Notes under the pieces: generated by a model
Database searches by the model: none
Seen by the model: the letters and a program-made list of their open reading frames with translations, nothing else
Told to the model about the DNA's origin: nothing
Made by a program: the position numbers and the translations under genes
From: Deltaproteobacteria bacterium
GTDB taxonomy: Bacteria > Desulfobacterota > Binatia > JACPRU01
Assembly: GCA_016189835.1 (NCBI GenBank)
Contig: JACPRU010000018.1
Coordinates: forward strand, 44,210-108,209
DNA length: 64,000 nucleotides
Direction of reading: 5' to 3'
Shown: positions 25,656 to 34,590 of the stretch, in pieces
How positions within the stretch are numbered: position 1 is the stretch's first letter
How the letters are laid out: the number at the start of each line of letters is the position of its first letter

Positions 25656-28277
25656 ATGAGCGAATCCTCCGTCGATCCCGAGATCGCCCCGCCCGTGGAG
25701 GACGCTCCGCAGCCGCCCCGGCGGGCGCATCCGTCGTCGATGGCGCTGCGGCTCGGCTGGCTCCACCGCCGGCTCTCGCGCTGGGCGTTCGCCTTCGCGC
25801 ACGTCGATCCGAAGCTCGTCGAGCGCGTGCGGCGGCTCGGCGAACGGGGGACGGTCGTCTACGTCATGCGCCACCGCTCGGTCGCCGACTACCTGCTGGT
25901 CAACTCGGTGGTGCGGCGCGAAGGTCTGCCGACGCCGGAATTCGCCAACGATCTGGCGATCGGCTGGTTCCGGCCGCTGCGCTGGATCTTCGCGCGCATC
26001 GTCGAGCGCCTGTCGCGCTTCCAGCTCCGCTCGCGAGGGCGGCGGCGGCATCGGGCGGATCGCGAGACCGCCGCCGCGCTGGTGGCGGCCGGCCGCCCGG
26101 TGCTGGTGTTCCTGAGTGCCCGGGCCGCGGGCCTGGCCGGATTCTGGCGCCCCGAGCGCGCGCTCGAGTCGAGCCGCATCGGTGACCCGTATCTCGAAGA
26201 GGTGCTCGCGGCGGCGAGCCGGCGGCCGGTCTACGTGGTGCCGCTCGCGCCGTTCCGCGGCAGGGGGTACCGCAAGCGCAGCTCGCGGCTCGCGACCCTG
26301 GTCTACAGCGTCCAGGAAGCGCCCAACGAGCTGAAGAAGCTCGTCACGTTCCTGTTCAACCGCCGCGACCTGTCGCTGACGATCGGCGAGGAGATCGATC
26401 TGCCGAAGTTCATCGAGCGCTACGGCGTCGAAGCGGCCGGGCCGATCGTGACCCGGCTGCGGCGCGCCCTCCAGCTGTTCCTCTACCGCGAGGAGCGGGT
26501 CGTTTGGGGCCCGCCGCTGCTGCCGAAGCGGGTGGTCCGCGAGCTGGTCCTCGGACAGGCGGAGATGCGCCGCGCGATCGAGCGCATCGCCGCCGAGCGG
26601 GCGGTGTCGGCGGAGACGGTGCGCCGGGAGGCGAAGCGGTACTTCGACGAGATCGCGTCGAACTTCAACGGGACATACTTCGCGATCCTCGCCTTCGGGT
26701 TCCGCCGGATCTGGAACCGCATCTTCCGCGGCGTCGAGGTGACCGGGCTCGACCGCGTCGCCGAGCGCATCCGCCGCCACCCCGTGGTGCTCGTGCCCTG
26801 CCACCGCAGCCACTTCGACTATCTGATCCTCTCCTACATCTTCCACGCCCAGTTCCTGTCGCCGCTGCACATCGCCGCCGGCATCAACCTGTCCTTCTTC
26901 CCGCTCGGCATGCTGTTCCGCGGCGCCGGCGCGTTCTTCATCCGGCGCACGTTCGGCGACAACGAGCTCTACAAAGCGGTGTTCCGCCGGTATCTCGCGT
27001 ATCTGATTCGCGAGGGCTACACGCAGGAGTTCTTCATCGAGGGCGGCCGCAGCCGCTCGGGGAAGATCCTCACGCCGAAGCTCGGCATGCTCTCGGCGAT
27101 CGTCAACGCGTTCCTGCACGGCGCGCGCCGCGAGCTGTACCTGGTGCCCGTGTCGATCACCTACGAACGGCTGGTCGAGGAGGAGGCCTACAAGCGCGAG
27201 CTGCTCGGCGCGCGGAAGGAAAAGGAAAGCCTGCGCGCGCTGCTCGGCGCGCGCTCCGTGCTGCGCGCGAACTACGGCAAGGCGTTCGTCGACTTCGCCG
27301 AGCCGAGATCACTGAGCGAGGCGCTCGGGCCGCTGCGCGAGCGCTTCCGGCGGGCGCCGGACGACCCGGCCGTGCAGGAGGAGGCGCGCCGCTGCACGCT
27401 GAAGCTCGGCTTCCGGCTGCTCGCCGACGTCAACGCGGTGGCCGTAGTGACCGCGCCGTCGATCGCCGCCACCGTGCTGCTGTCCCACCCGTTTCCGGCG
27501 ATGCGCCTGCCCGACTTCCTGGGCGTCGCCCGCACGCTGCTCGATCACGCCGAGCGGGAGGGGGCGCGATTCAGCGACTCGCTCCAGCAGGACCGCGAGA
27601 CTTTTCAGGAAACGCTCGGCTTCCTCGAGGCGAGCGGCCTGGTGGCGCGGCAGGCGGATGCCGACGGGACCATCCTGCACGTTCCCGACGACAAGCGGAT
27701 CAATCTCGACTTCTACAAGAACAACTCGATTCACCTGTTCGTGCTGCTGTCCCTGGTCGCGCACGCGTTGCGCCGGCGCGTCCCCCGAGAGCGGCTGACC
27801 GACGACCTGTGGTGGTGGCTCGATCTGCTGCGCAACGAGTTCGTGCTGCCGGAGCGCGAGTCCCTGGCGGCCCGGGCGGAGGATCTGCTGCGGCGCTGGC
27901 CCGCGGGCGATGACCGCGATCCCCGGCTCGGCGCCGCCGCCTCGCTGCTGCAGAATTTCCGCGAGGCGTACTGGGTGGCCGCGAAGGCGGTTCGCGCGCT
28001 CGACCCCGCCGGCACGACGGAGGCGGCGCTCATCGCCGAGATGCAGCGGGCGTACCGCGCGAACCTGCTGCTCGGCGTGTTGCGCAAGCCCGAGGGCAAC
28101 ACCACGGTGACGCTGCAAAACGCCCTGCACCGTTTGCGGGAGTTCGGCACCGTCGGCATCGAGGGCCAGAACGGCCGTCCGGCCCGCGTCGTGCGCGGCC
28201 CCGCCCACACCGAGATCCGTCACGTCGAAACGCGGCTCGCCGAGAGCGTCGCGGCGATCGCGCCCGGCGCGCCGTGA
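25656..28277 (+). CDS. plsB: Glycerol-3-phosphate acyltransferase PlsB
   Basis: An 873-residue membrane-associated enzyme that transfers an acyl chain to sn-1 of glycerol-3-phosphate, the first step of phospholipid synthesis. The acyltransferase motif I HRSHFDYLILSYIF (HX4D) lies near residue 385. It is followed by GAGAFFIRRTFGDNELY (motif II), FIEGGRSRSGKILTPKLG (motif III) and YLVPVSITYERLVEE (motif IV). The length and N-terminal domain match the large PlsB of proteobacteria, not the short PlsY. The ATG at 25656 is chosen because the open frame further upstream has no family similarity and overlaps the divergent rluA-type gene. Confidence 0.95.
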   Translation: MSESSVDPEIAPPVEDAPQPPRRAHPSSMALRLGWLHRRLSRWAFAFAHVDPKLVERVRRLGERGTVVYVMRHRSVADYLLVNSVVRREGLPTPEFANDLAIGWFRPLRWIFARIVERLSRFQLRSRGRRRHRADRETAAALVAAGRPVLVFLSARAAGLAGFWRPERALESSRIGDPYLEEVLAAASRRPVYVVPLAPFRGRGYRKRSSRLATLVYSVQEAPNELKKLVTFLFNRRDLSLTIGEEIDLPKFIERYGVEAAGPIVTRLRRALQLFLYREERVVWGPPLLPKRVVRELVLGQAEMRRAIERIAAERAVSAETVRREAKRYFDEIASNFNGTYFAILAFGFRRIWNRIFRGVEVTGLDRVAERIRRHPVVLVPCHRSHFDYLILSYIFHAQFLSPLHIAAGINLSFFPLGMLFRGAGAFFIRRTFGDNELYKAVFRRYLAYLIREGYTQEFFIEGGRSRSGKILTPKLGMLSAIVNAFLHGARRELYLVPVSITYERLVEEEAYKRELLGARKEKESLRALLGARSVLRANYGKAFVDFAEPRSLSEALGPLRERFRRAPDDPAVQEEARRCTLKLGFRLLADVNAVAVVTAPSIAATVLLSHPFPAMRLPDFLGVARTLLDHAEREGARFSDSLQQDRETFQETLGFLEASGLVARQADADGTILHVPDDKRINLDFYKNNSIHLFVLLSLVAHALRRRVPRERLTDDLWWWLDLLRNEFVLPERESLAARAEDLLRRWPAGDDRDPRLGAAASLLQNFREAYWVAAKAVRALDPAGTTEAALIAEMQRAYRANLLLGVLRKPEGNTTVTLQNALHRLREFGTVGIEGQNGRPARVVRGPAHTEIRHVETRLAESVAAIAPGAP

Positions 28278-28282
28278 CCGGC

Positions 28283-28355
28283 AAAAAGGGGTCGGGAGTC
28301 TTTTGTGCGAAGCACCCTTCGGGCCGTTCCGGCAAAAGACTCCCGACCCCTTTTT
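28283..28355. repeat. Palindromic cloverleaf-like repeat, copy 2
   Basis: Perfect 23-bp arms (28283-28305 and 28333-28355) enclose 27 bases that divide into three 9-nt mini-hairpins: TGC-GAA-GCA, CCC-TTC-GGG and CCG-TTC-CGG. Every base is accounted for. The first contains GCGAAGC. It lies between converging plsB and the RlmD-like gene, so it may also terminate transcription in both directions. Confidence 0.95.
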
Positions 28356-28359
28356 CGCT

Positions 28360-29538
28360 CTAGCCGAGCGGCTCGAGGAGGGCGACGACCTCCACGTGCT
28401 CGGTCTGCGGCAACATGTCGAAGGGCCGCGCGAGACACGTGCGATAGCCTGATCGCGCCAGGCCGTCGAGGTCGCGGGCGAGCGTGTCGGGATTGCAGGA
28501 GACGTAGACGACGCGCCGCGGGCCGAGCGCGGCGATCTCGGCGAGCACCCTCGCGGAGGCGCCGTTGCGGGTCGGGTTCAGCGTGACCAGGTCCACGCGC
28601 GCCCGCCGGGCGCGCAGCGCCGGCAGCACCTCCTCGACTCGACCGGCCTCGAAGCGAACGTTGAACAGGCGGTTCAACCGCTGGTTCGCGCGCGCGTCGC
28701 GCACCGCGCTCGGCGCCTCCTCGATGCCGGTCACCTGCCGGGCGCGGCCGGCGAGGTACAGCGACAGCGGCCCGATGCCGCAGAACAGATCGATCACCGA
28801 GTCCGCGGCCGTGGGAGCGGCGAGCTCGAGCGCGGACTCGTAGATGCGCCGCGCGGTCCACAGGTTCGGCTGCAGGAAGGAAGCTGGGCTGACCCGCAGC
28901 TCGAGGCCCCCCAGACGCTCGACCAGCTCGGCGGGCGGACGCAGCGTCGCCCAGCGCCGGCCGAGGATCACGTTTCCCCGTTCGGGGTTGTGGTTGTGCA
29001 GGACCCCGCCGAGCGCGCGGCAGCGACGCGCGAGCCGCCGGGTGAGATCGCGCAGCCGGGTGGTATCGGCCGACGCGGTCACCAGCACGAGCTGAACGCG
29101 CCGCCGCCGCGCGCCGTAGCGGGCCACCACGTAGCGAAGCTCGCCTGTCCCGCTGCGCTCGTCGTAGGGCTCGATGCCGAGCCCGGCCGCCGCCTCGAGC
29201 GCCGCCGCCACCACTTCCCCGAGGGCGGGATGCTGCGCGGCGCAGCGCTCGGCATCCACCAGGCGATGGCTTCCGGGCGCGTACACGCCGGCGCGCAGCG
29301 ACCCGTCGGCGCGGCCGCGCACGGCGAGCTTCACCACGTTGCGATAGCCGAACAGGTCGCGCGAGCCGACGACGTCTTCGACCGCCGCGCCGGCCAGGCT
29401 CGGGTAGCGCGCGAGCGCGCTCACCACCCGCCGGCGCTTCAGCGCGAGCTGTTCCCGGTACGCGAGCCCGCGCAGCGGGCACGGCGCGCAGCACGGCGCG
29501 TGCGGACAGGAAGCGGGAGCGGTAGTTCGTGCCGCCAC
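28360..29538 (-). CDS. RlmD/TrmA-type RNA (uracil-5-)-methyltransferase
   Basis: A 392-residue SAM-dependent RNA methyltransferase. The N-terminal cysteines (CPHAPCCAPCPLRGLAYREQL) match the 4Fe-4S ligands of RlmD/RumA. The SAM-binding motif is VIDLFCGIGPLSLYLAG near residue 245, motif LNPTRNGA corresponds to the DPPR/NPPR motif, and VVYVSCNPDTLARDL contains the catalytic Cys. The enzyme makes 5-methyluridine in 23S rRNA. The N-terminal TRAM domain seen in RlmD is missing, as in RlmC. The start is GTG 29538, one base after the DUF6178-like stop on the same strand. Confidence 0.88.
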   Translation of the reverse strand: MAARTTAPASCPHAPCCAPCPLRGLAYREQLALKRRRVVSALARYPSLAGAAVEDVVGSRDLFGYRNVVKLAVRGRADGSLRAGVYAPGSHRLVDAERCAAQHPALGEVVAAALEAAAGLGIEPYDERSGTGELRYVVARYGARRRRVQLVLVTASADTTRLRDLTRRLARRCRALGGVLHNHNPERGNVILGRRWATLRPPAELVERLGGLELRVSPASFLQPNLWTARRIYESALELAAPTAADSVIDLFCGIGPLSLYLAGRARQVTGIEEAPSAVRDARANQRLNRLFNVRFEAGRVEEVLPALRARRARVDLVTLNPTRNGASARVLAEIAALGPRRVVYVSCNPDTLARDLDGLARSGYRTCLARPFDMLPQTEHVEVVALLEPLG

Positions 29539-29539
29539 G

Positions 29540-31258
29540 CTACCGGGCGGGCTCGCCCGCCACGGACTCCCGACCCCGCTTCGCGCTGCGGATCATCAGG
29601 CAGGTGACGAAGCGCGGATCGAGCGGGCGGTCGGGCGCGATGGCCAGGAACTCTTCCTCGAAGCGGTGCAGGGCGAAGTCCACGAAGCCGGCGTGGCCGG
29701 GCGCCAGGGCGGCGAGGCGCCGCCGCAGCTCGGTCCGCAGCCGGCCGGTGGCCGGATCGAGCGTCGCCTCGCGAAGCTCGGCGAGATCCTTCGCGGCCAG
29801 CGGCTCGACGCTCGCCGGCCGGCCGAGCGCGAGGTGCGCGAAGCCGGTCAGCAGCGTGGCGCTGATGCGAAAGTCGTCGGCGTCGCGCGGCCGCAACCGC
29901 GCGAGCTGGGCCGGCGACTGCCCGAGCAGGCGCCCGCAGAGATCGTCGAGCGAATCGACGTCGGCGAGCAACCGCTCGGCACGCTCGAGGTCCGCCAGCG
30001 ACATGAACGGGCGGTAGCGGATCTCGCCGGGCCGGTCGATGCCCGCGTAGTACTCGGGCCGGGCGCGCACGAATCCCGCCAGCGCCTCGCGATAGGGGGT
30101 GTCGAGGAACGCGACCTCGGCCGCGGCGGCGGCGATCCCGAGCCGTTCGACGGCTTGCTTCGCGCGGCGGCGCAGGCCGAGCAGGATGCCCCAGGCCACG
30201 CGGAAGAGGTGCTGGACGTAGCGGCGCTCGAGCACGCGAACCGCCGCGGGAACGTCGACGCGCGACAGCGATTCGAGAGCGAGGTTGACGGTGTCGTGGG
30301 CCACGCGGATCTTTTCGGCCACTCGCTCGCGATCGGCGAAATCGACGCCATCGGCCACCAGGACGCGGTTCACCAGGTACGCGAGCTCGTGGCGCAGCTC
30401 GCCCGCCTCCGCGCCGCAGAACCCCGTGTTCAGCACCTGCGAGAGCAGCGAAGCACCCGCCTCGGGGAGCACGAGCGTGCGGTCCGCGGGCAGCGCCTCC
30501 GGGCTCTGCGGCGAGGCGCGACCGAGCGGCTCGGAGCGCTCGGGGAGGTCGCGGACGGCGAGCGGCCGGTAGATCTGCTGCGCTTCGTAGTAGTCGGGAA
30601 AGCCGCGATCCTGCAGGCGGGCGTTGCGCAGACGGAACGAGGCCTCCTCGAGGTCGCTCTCCACCCCCCACCAGATCTCCTCCATCACGGTCACGAAGTA
30701 GCTGTAGTCGCGCTCGTGGAGCGCCTCGAGCAGCTGGCGCACGAGCGGCGAGCGCGCATCCCAGCGGTGAAAGACGATCTGATAGTGCTCGTCGAGCTCG
30801 AAGACCTCCGACCCCTCGAGGTCCTCGTCGGGCTCCTCGGGGTCGTCACGGCGGTGCACCCGCACGAAGCGCTTGAGCAGCAGCACCAGCAGATCGCGAT
30901 CGACCGAATGGAGGAACTCGCCGGCCGCTCGATCGCCGCCCTCGAGGATCGCCTCGAGCCAGTCGAGCAGACCGTCGGTCTCGAGACGATCCTTCTTCCA
31001 GCAGTCGAGATCGACGAGCGCGCACACCTGCTCCCCGGAGGCCAGCGCGAGGAGGTCCACCCCGTCCTCGAGGCCGACCTCCTTCAGCGTGTGGAACAGG
31101 CTCTCGGCCGCGAACGAGCGCACCAGGCGCTGCGCGTTCGGAGCGGCGAGGATCAGATCCCGTCGCTCGCGCGCCGAGACGCCGTAGAGCGCGTCGAGCT
31201 GGTCGCGAAACGGCAGGCGGTTGAACGCGTCGGAGCTGTAGGCGCGCGGATCCGGCAT
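29540..31258 (-). CDS. DUF6178-like hypothetical protein
   Basis: A 572-residue soluble protein without signal peptide or membrane helices, rich in Leu, Arg and acidic residues and predicted mostly helical. Sequence such as FNRLPFRDQLDALYGVSARERRDLILAAPNAQRL and DYSYFVTVMEEIWWGVESDLEEASFRLRNARL resembles what I recall of DUF6178, a family seen mainly in deltaproteobacterial lineages. That recall is unverified and no function is known. The last 13 or so residues (KRGRESVAGEPAR) are encoded by a partial palindromic repeat, so the native C-terminus was probably altered by insertion. Confidence 0.75.
   Translation of the reverse strand: MPDPRAYSSDAFNRLPFRDQLDALYGVSARERRDLILAAPNAQRLVRSFAAESLFHTLKEVGLEDGVDLLALASGEQVCALVDLDCWKKDRLETDGLLDWLEAILEGGDRAAGEFLHSVDRDLLVLLLKRFVRVHRRDDPEEPDEDLEGSEVFELDEHYQIVFHRWDARSPLVRQLLEALHERDYSYFVTVMEEIWWGVESDLEEASFRLRNARLQDRGFPDYYEAQQIYRPLAVRDLPERSEPLGRASPQSPEALPADRTLVLPEAGASLLSQVLNTGFCGAEAGELRHELAYLVNRVLVADGVDFADRERVAEKIRVAHDTVNLALESLSRVDVPAAVRVLERRYVQHLFRVAWGILLGLRRRAKQAVERLGIAAAAAEVAFLDTPYREALAGFVRARPEYYAGIDRPGEIRYRPFMSLADLERAERLLADVDSLDDLCGRLLGQSPAQLARLRPRDADDFRISATLLTGFAHLALGRPASVEPLAAKDLAELREATLDPATGRLRTELRRRLAALAPGHAGFVDFALHRFEEEFLAIAPDRPLDPRFVTCLMIRSAKRGRESVAGEPAR
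29546..29585. repeat. Partial palindromic repeat inside a coding sequence
   Basis: Read on the minus strand, the segment shows the repeat arm GCGGGGTCGGGAGTC followed by a 7-bp hairpin GGCGGGC/GCCCGCC (29546-29561). The second repeat arm is absent. It encodes the C-terminal end of the DUF6178-like protein and lies directly upstream of the stop codon. Confidence 0.7.
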
Positions 31259-31397
31259 CGCACGGAGGCTAACATCCGCCGCGCGGGCTGTGAAGAAAGC
31301 ACGGCGCGATCAGCGGCGCGCGCGGTACTGAACGAACGGCCACTACCGAGCGTGGCGGCTGCTTGACCTGCGTCGCGCCGCCGCGCAATGGTCGCAG

Positions 31398-32114
31398 ATG
31401 CGCCGAATACCGATGGCCCTCGGGGCCGTGCTGCTGTGCGCGGCGGGGGCCGCGACGGCGGCGCCCTCCTACCAGGCGGGCGAGATCCAGAACGCGGGAG
31501 CGATCGTCGGCGAGGTGACCTACGACGGTCCGCCGCCGCCCCCCCGCACGCTCGCCGTGACCAAGGACCAGGAGGTCTGCGGGCAGGGTGCTCCGAGCGA
31601 GAGCCTGGTGGTCGGGCGCGACGGCAAGGTCGCCAACGCGGTGGTCTCGATCGTCGGCATCACCCGCGGCAAGCCGATGCCGACGCTCGAGCCGGTGCTC
31701 GACCAGAAGGGCTGCCGCTATCTGCCGCACGTGCTGCTGGCGCCGGCCGGAGAGACGATCCGCGTGCGCAACAGCGACGGCATCCTGCACAACGTCCACA
31801 CGCGGAGCCGGGTGAACCCGCCGGTCAACATCGCTCAGCCGAAGTTCAAGAAGGAAGTGTCGATCGAGCTCGAGGAGCCGGAGAGCGTCGCCGTCCGGTG
31901 CGACGCCCACGAGTGGATGAGCGCCGTGATCGTGGCCATGGAGCACCCGTACTACGCGGCTTCGGACCCGCAGGGTACCTTCCGGATCGGCGACGTGCCG
32001 CCCGGCGAGTACACGCTGCGGGTGTGGCACGAGACGCTCGGCGAGAAGTCCGAGAAGGTGACGATCGAGGCCGGGAAGGAAACCCGAGCGGTCTTCGAGC
32101 TGGGGCCGCGGTAG
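31398..32114 (+). CDS. Secreted cupredoxin-like protein with C-terminal carboxypeptidase-regulatory-type domain
   Basis: A 238-residue exported protein: signal peptide MRRIPMALGAVLLCAAGAATAA, then a beta-sandwich. The segment GILHNVHTRS followed by VRCDAHEWMSAVIVAM places His, Cys, His and Met in the order expected for a cupredoxin-like metal site (CxxHxxM). The final segment, GTFRIGDVPPGEYTLRVWHETLGEKSEKVTIEAG, matches the carboxypeptidase-regulatory-like beta sandwich. Similar proteins occur beside respiratory or methylamine-type genes, but no partner is present here. Electron transfer or copper binding is plausible and unproven. Confidence 0.75.
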   Translation: MRRIPMALGAVLLCAAGAATAAPSYQAGEIQNAGAIVGEVTYDGPPPPPRTLAVTKDQEVCGQGAPSESLVVGRDGKVANAVVSIVGITRGKPMPTLEPVLDQKGCRYLPHVLLAPAGETIRVRNSDGILHNVHTRSRVNPPVNIAQPKFKKEVSIELEEPESVAVRCDAHEWMSAVIVAMEHPYYAASDPQGTFRIGDVPPGEYTLRVWHETLGEKSEKVTIEAGKETRAVFELGPR

Positions 32115-32206
32115 CCCGGCCGGGCCCGCGACCTCGCCGGCGCCCGCCGGTCGCGAGCCGCGGCACCGGACGCCGCGACGGCCCGCAGCGACTGGAGCCG
32201 TGCGGC

Positions 32207-32866
32207 TCACGGGGTGGGCGTGCGCCGCCGCTCGGCCCGGTCGACCTCCTTCTGGTATTCGGCGTAGAGGTCGTCGAGCTCCTTCTGCAGCTTCGGCAAC
32301 TGCTCGTTCAATAGCCGCGCCAGCTCCGCGCCGGTAACCGTGAGCTGCGCCGACAGGCGAGCGACCTGCCCCTTGAACTTCGCCCATTCCGGCGAGCGGC
32401 GCAGCTCGTCGAGATTGCGACGGAGCTGGTCCATCCCCTGCGACATCGACCGCGACAGCTCGTCGGCGTTGATGCGGCCGCGGCGCAGCCACACCTCGGC
32501 GACCGAGCGTGCGCTCGGCATCCGGGCGTCGGCCTCCGCCGGCGGGCTCCGCGGGTCGATCACGAAGTACTCGATGTTCGGCCGCCGGCCGCCCACCGCC
32601 TCGTTGACCACGAACAGCCCCCCCTGGCGCACGCGCTCGCGCTCCGCGGGGTCGATCGTGACGCGCACCTCCACGCCGTCGCGCTCGCCGAAGCCGACGC
32701 TCGTGACCTCGCCGATCGTTCGCCCCTCGAACATCACCGGATCGCCCGCGCGTAGACCCTTGGAGTTGTCGATCTCGACCACCAGCGGCAGCGCGGCGGC
32801 GCGAGCCGACAGCATCGACGCCAGCCACAGGGCCACCGCCCCGGGGAGGACCCGTCTCGCCTTCAT
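32207..32866 (-). CDS. MCE/MlaD-domain envelope protein
   Basis: A 219-residue protein with an N-terminal hydrophobic signal or anchor (VLPGAVALWLASMLSARAAA). The MCE domain spans about residues 25-90, LPLVVEIDNSKGLRAGDPVMFEGRTIGEVTSV, and binds lipids in MlaD-type proteins. A helical C-terminal part (SRSMSQGMDQLRRNLDELRRS, LPKLQKELDDLYAEYQKEVDRAE) resembles the coiled-coil needle or hexamer helix. No MlaE permease or MlaF ATPase lies nearby. The start ATG overlaps the stop of the amidohydrolase-like gene by four bases, so the two are translationally coupled. Confidence 0.8.
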   Translation of the reverse strand: MKARRVLPGAVALWLASMLSARAAALPLVVEIDNSKGLRAGDPVMFEGRTIGEVTSVGFGERDGVEVRVTIDPAERERVRQGGLFVVNEAVGGRRPNIEYFVIDPRSPPAEADARMPSARSVAEVWLRRGRINADELSRSMSQGMDQLRRNLDELRRSPEWAKFKGQVARLSAQLTVTGAELARLLNEQLPKLQKELDDLYAEYQKEVDRAERRRTPTP

Positions 32867-34536
32867 GGCGCGCTTCCTTTCCGGTCGAGCCGCTGCGAGT
32901 GCTCGAACGTGCCGTAGCCGACCCGGCGCTCGGCGCCGAAGCGAGCCAGACCGAACACCGTGAGCACCTTGCCCTCGAGCGAGGGTCGCACCACCGGGAT
33001 CGCGTGCGTCACGTGTCCGAAAACACGCAGCGTGCCGCTTCGGCTCACGGCCTCCACGCGCCACGCCGCCGGCGCCAGGCCGTTCGCGGAGTTGCGCAGC
33101 GAGACGCGCCCGGAAAGAAGCGGTTCGAGCCGCCCGCCGTGGACGATCTGTCCTTGGATCGTCTCGCCGTCGGTGCGGCGGGACGAGATCGACAGGAACG
33201 TATCGCTCCCCAGGGGGATGCGCAGCGCTCGGTGCTCGTGCCAGGAGGCGGGTGGGGGCACCACGCCGTCCTGCAGCGCCGCCGGGGCCGAGATCGACGC
33301 CGTCCAGCGATCGAGGCGGATCCGCCCCTCGATGCGCCCGAGGCGCGCGAGGGAGGCGGCCGGCCCGCCCCGCGCGGTCATTGGCCGCCAGACCAGATCC
33401 GCGTCGAGATCGCCGATCTCCGCCTCGGCCAGGCCGGCCTCGAGATCGAGAAAGGGATCGGTGCGCGGAAACGTCAGGCACGGCCCCTGGTAGGCGAGCC
33501 GCGCCTCGTGCTCCCCGCGGCGGGTCCATTCGAGGCCCATGCAGCCGAGCTCTCCCGAGGGCCGGCCCGGGTCCTCTCCCGTGAACAGGCCGAGGCGGCG
33601 GGGGCCGAGGCAGAGCAGCAGGCGACCCAGGCGGCGGCCGGAGGGGGAGCGCTCGGCGGCGGCGAACCCGCCGACGCCGGCGTGGCCGTCGTGAAACTCC
33701 AGCGCGAGGTGGTCCGCGGGCCGCGCCACCAGCCGCGGGCTCTCGAGCGCGCCGAGCGACGCCGCGCCGCCGTTTTCCGGGGCGGCGAGATGGCGGATGG
33801 CTTCGATGGCGCGGCAGCGCAGCGGTCCCGGCCAGCGCAGCGGCACGGCGAGCTCGAGCTGGACGGCCGAGATTCTTCCCGCCGCGCCGAGGCGCGCGAG
33901 CTCGGCGATGCGCGGATCGTCGTCGCCGGCGAAGCGCGAGGTGAAGACCTGCAGCATGTTGTCGCGGCCGGCCGCGGGGTAGCGGTGGCCGAGCGTGACC
34001 TCGATTCCGCCGCGCCTCGCCGCCTCGGCGAAGGCGGCTAGGCGGGGCAGAAAGCGCCGCGGCACCGTCGGCACGCCCTGCTTCACGGGAACCAGCGCGT
34101 CGTCGGCGACGCGCGCGCCGATGCCGACGTCGCAGCTCGGCTGGATGGCGTTCCAGCCATGGATGAACAGCACCGTCGCTTCCCCGACCGCGGCGATCTG
34201 CGCGCGCACCGCCTCGAGCAGCAGCTCGAGGAGCCACGGCGCGCGCGCCCGCACGTGACTCACGCGGTTCAAGTCCACGCGGTTGCGGTCCTCGCTGGGG
34301 TTGACGACCGCGGGGGCCTGCAGTGCGCCGGCCATCTCGAGCGTGATCTCGGCGGTGTGCAGATCGTTCACCTTGCGCGTCGCCGAGGTCTCGCTCTCGC
34401 GCCGCGCGGGGCGTCTCCCGCCGTGCGGCGCGACGAACAGCACCGGCGCCTCGCCGGCGGTGCTCACCAGCCAGTCCGGAACGGCGGCTCGCAGAGTCAC
34501 GCCCCGTAACACACCACGGGCGGACGGGCCGGGCAA
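32863..34536 (-). CDS. N-formylglutamate amidohydrolase-like / lipocalin-like two-part protein
   Basis: A 557-residue protein that I read as two parts. Residues 1-250 contain VLFVAPHGGRRPAR, VNDLHTAEITLEMA, NPSEDRNRVDLNRVS and FIHGWN. These resemble the metal-binding and substrate motifs of the N-formylglutamate amidohydrolase fold (PHGG, DLNR). Residues 260-557 are beta-rich and end GYGTFEHSQRL, recalling lipocalin/CrtC-like DUF7064/7065 proteins. A fusion of this kind is unusual. No signal peptide is evident. The downstream MCE gene overlaps by four bases, suggesting an envelope lipid or modified-peptide substrate. Function is unknown and the second-half assignment is tentative. Confidence 0.68.
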   Translation of the reverse strand: MPGPSARGVLRGVTLRAAVPDWLVSTAGEAPVLFVAPHGGRRPARRESETSATRKVNDLHTAEITLEMAGALQAPAVVNPSEDRNRVDLNRVSHVRARAPWLLELLLEAVRAQIAAVGEATVLFIHGWNAIQPSCDVGIGARVADDALVPVKQGVPTVPRRFLPRLAAFAEAARRGGIEVTLGHRYPAAGRDNMLQVFTSRFAGDDDPRIAELARLGAAGRISAVQLELAVPLRWPGPLRCRAIEAIRHLAAPENGGAASLGALESPRLVARPADHLALEFHDGHAGVGGFAAAERSPSGRRLGRLLLCLGPRRLGLFTGEDPGRPSGELGCMGLEWTRRGEHEARLAYQGPCLTFPRTDPFLDLEAGLAEAEIGDLDADLVWRPMTARGGPAASLARLGRIEGRIRLDRWTASISAPAALQDGVVPPPASWHEHRALRIPLGSDTFLSISSRRTDGETIQGQIVHGGRLEPLLSGRVSLRNSANGLAPAAWRVEAVSRSGTLRVFGHVTHAIPVVRPSLEGKVLTVFGLARFGAERRVGYGTFEHSQRLDRKGSAP

Positions 34537-34590
34537 CAGCGGGGGAAGCGCGAGAAGCGGGAGGACGGGCCGGCGGGCGCGCGGCGGGCA

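Noticed and set aside
24516..27119. Long minus-strand frame (about 867 codons) opposite plsB
   Set aside because: plsB has all four acyltransferase motifs on the other strand. The antisense frame has only low-complexity charged sequence.
28283..28355. Cloverleaf-like repeat as a tRNA or tRNA-like gene
   Set aside because: Mini-stems are only 3 bp with 3-base loops. There is no T-loop, anticodon or CCA pattern, and the closing stem is far too long.
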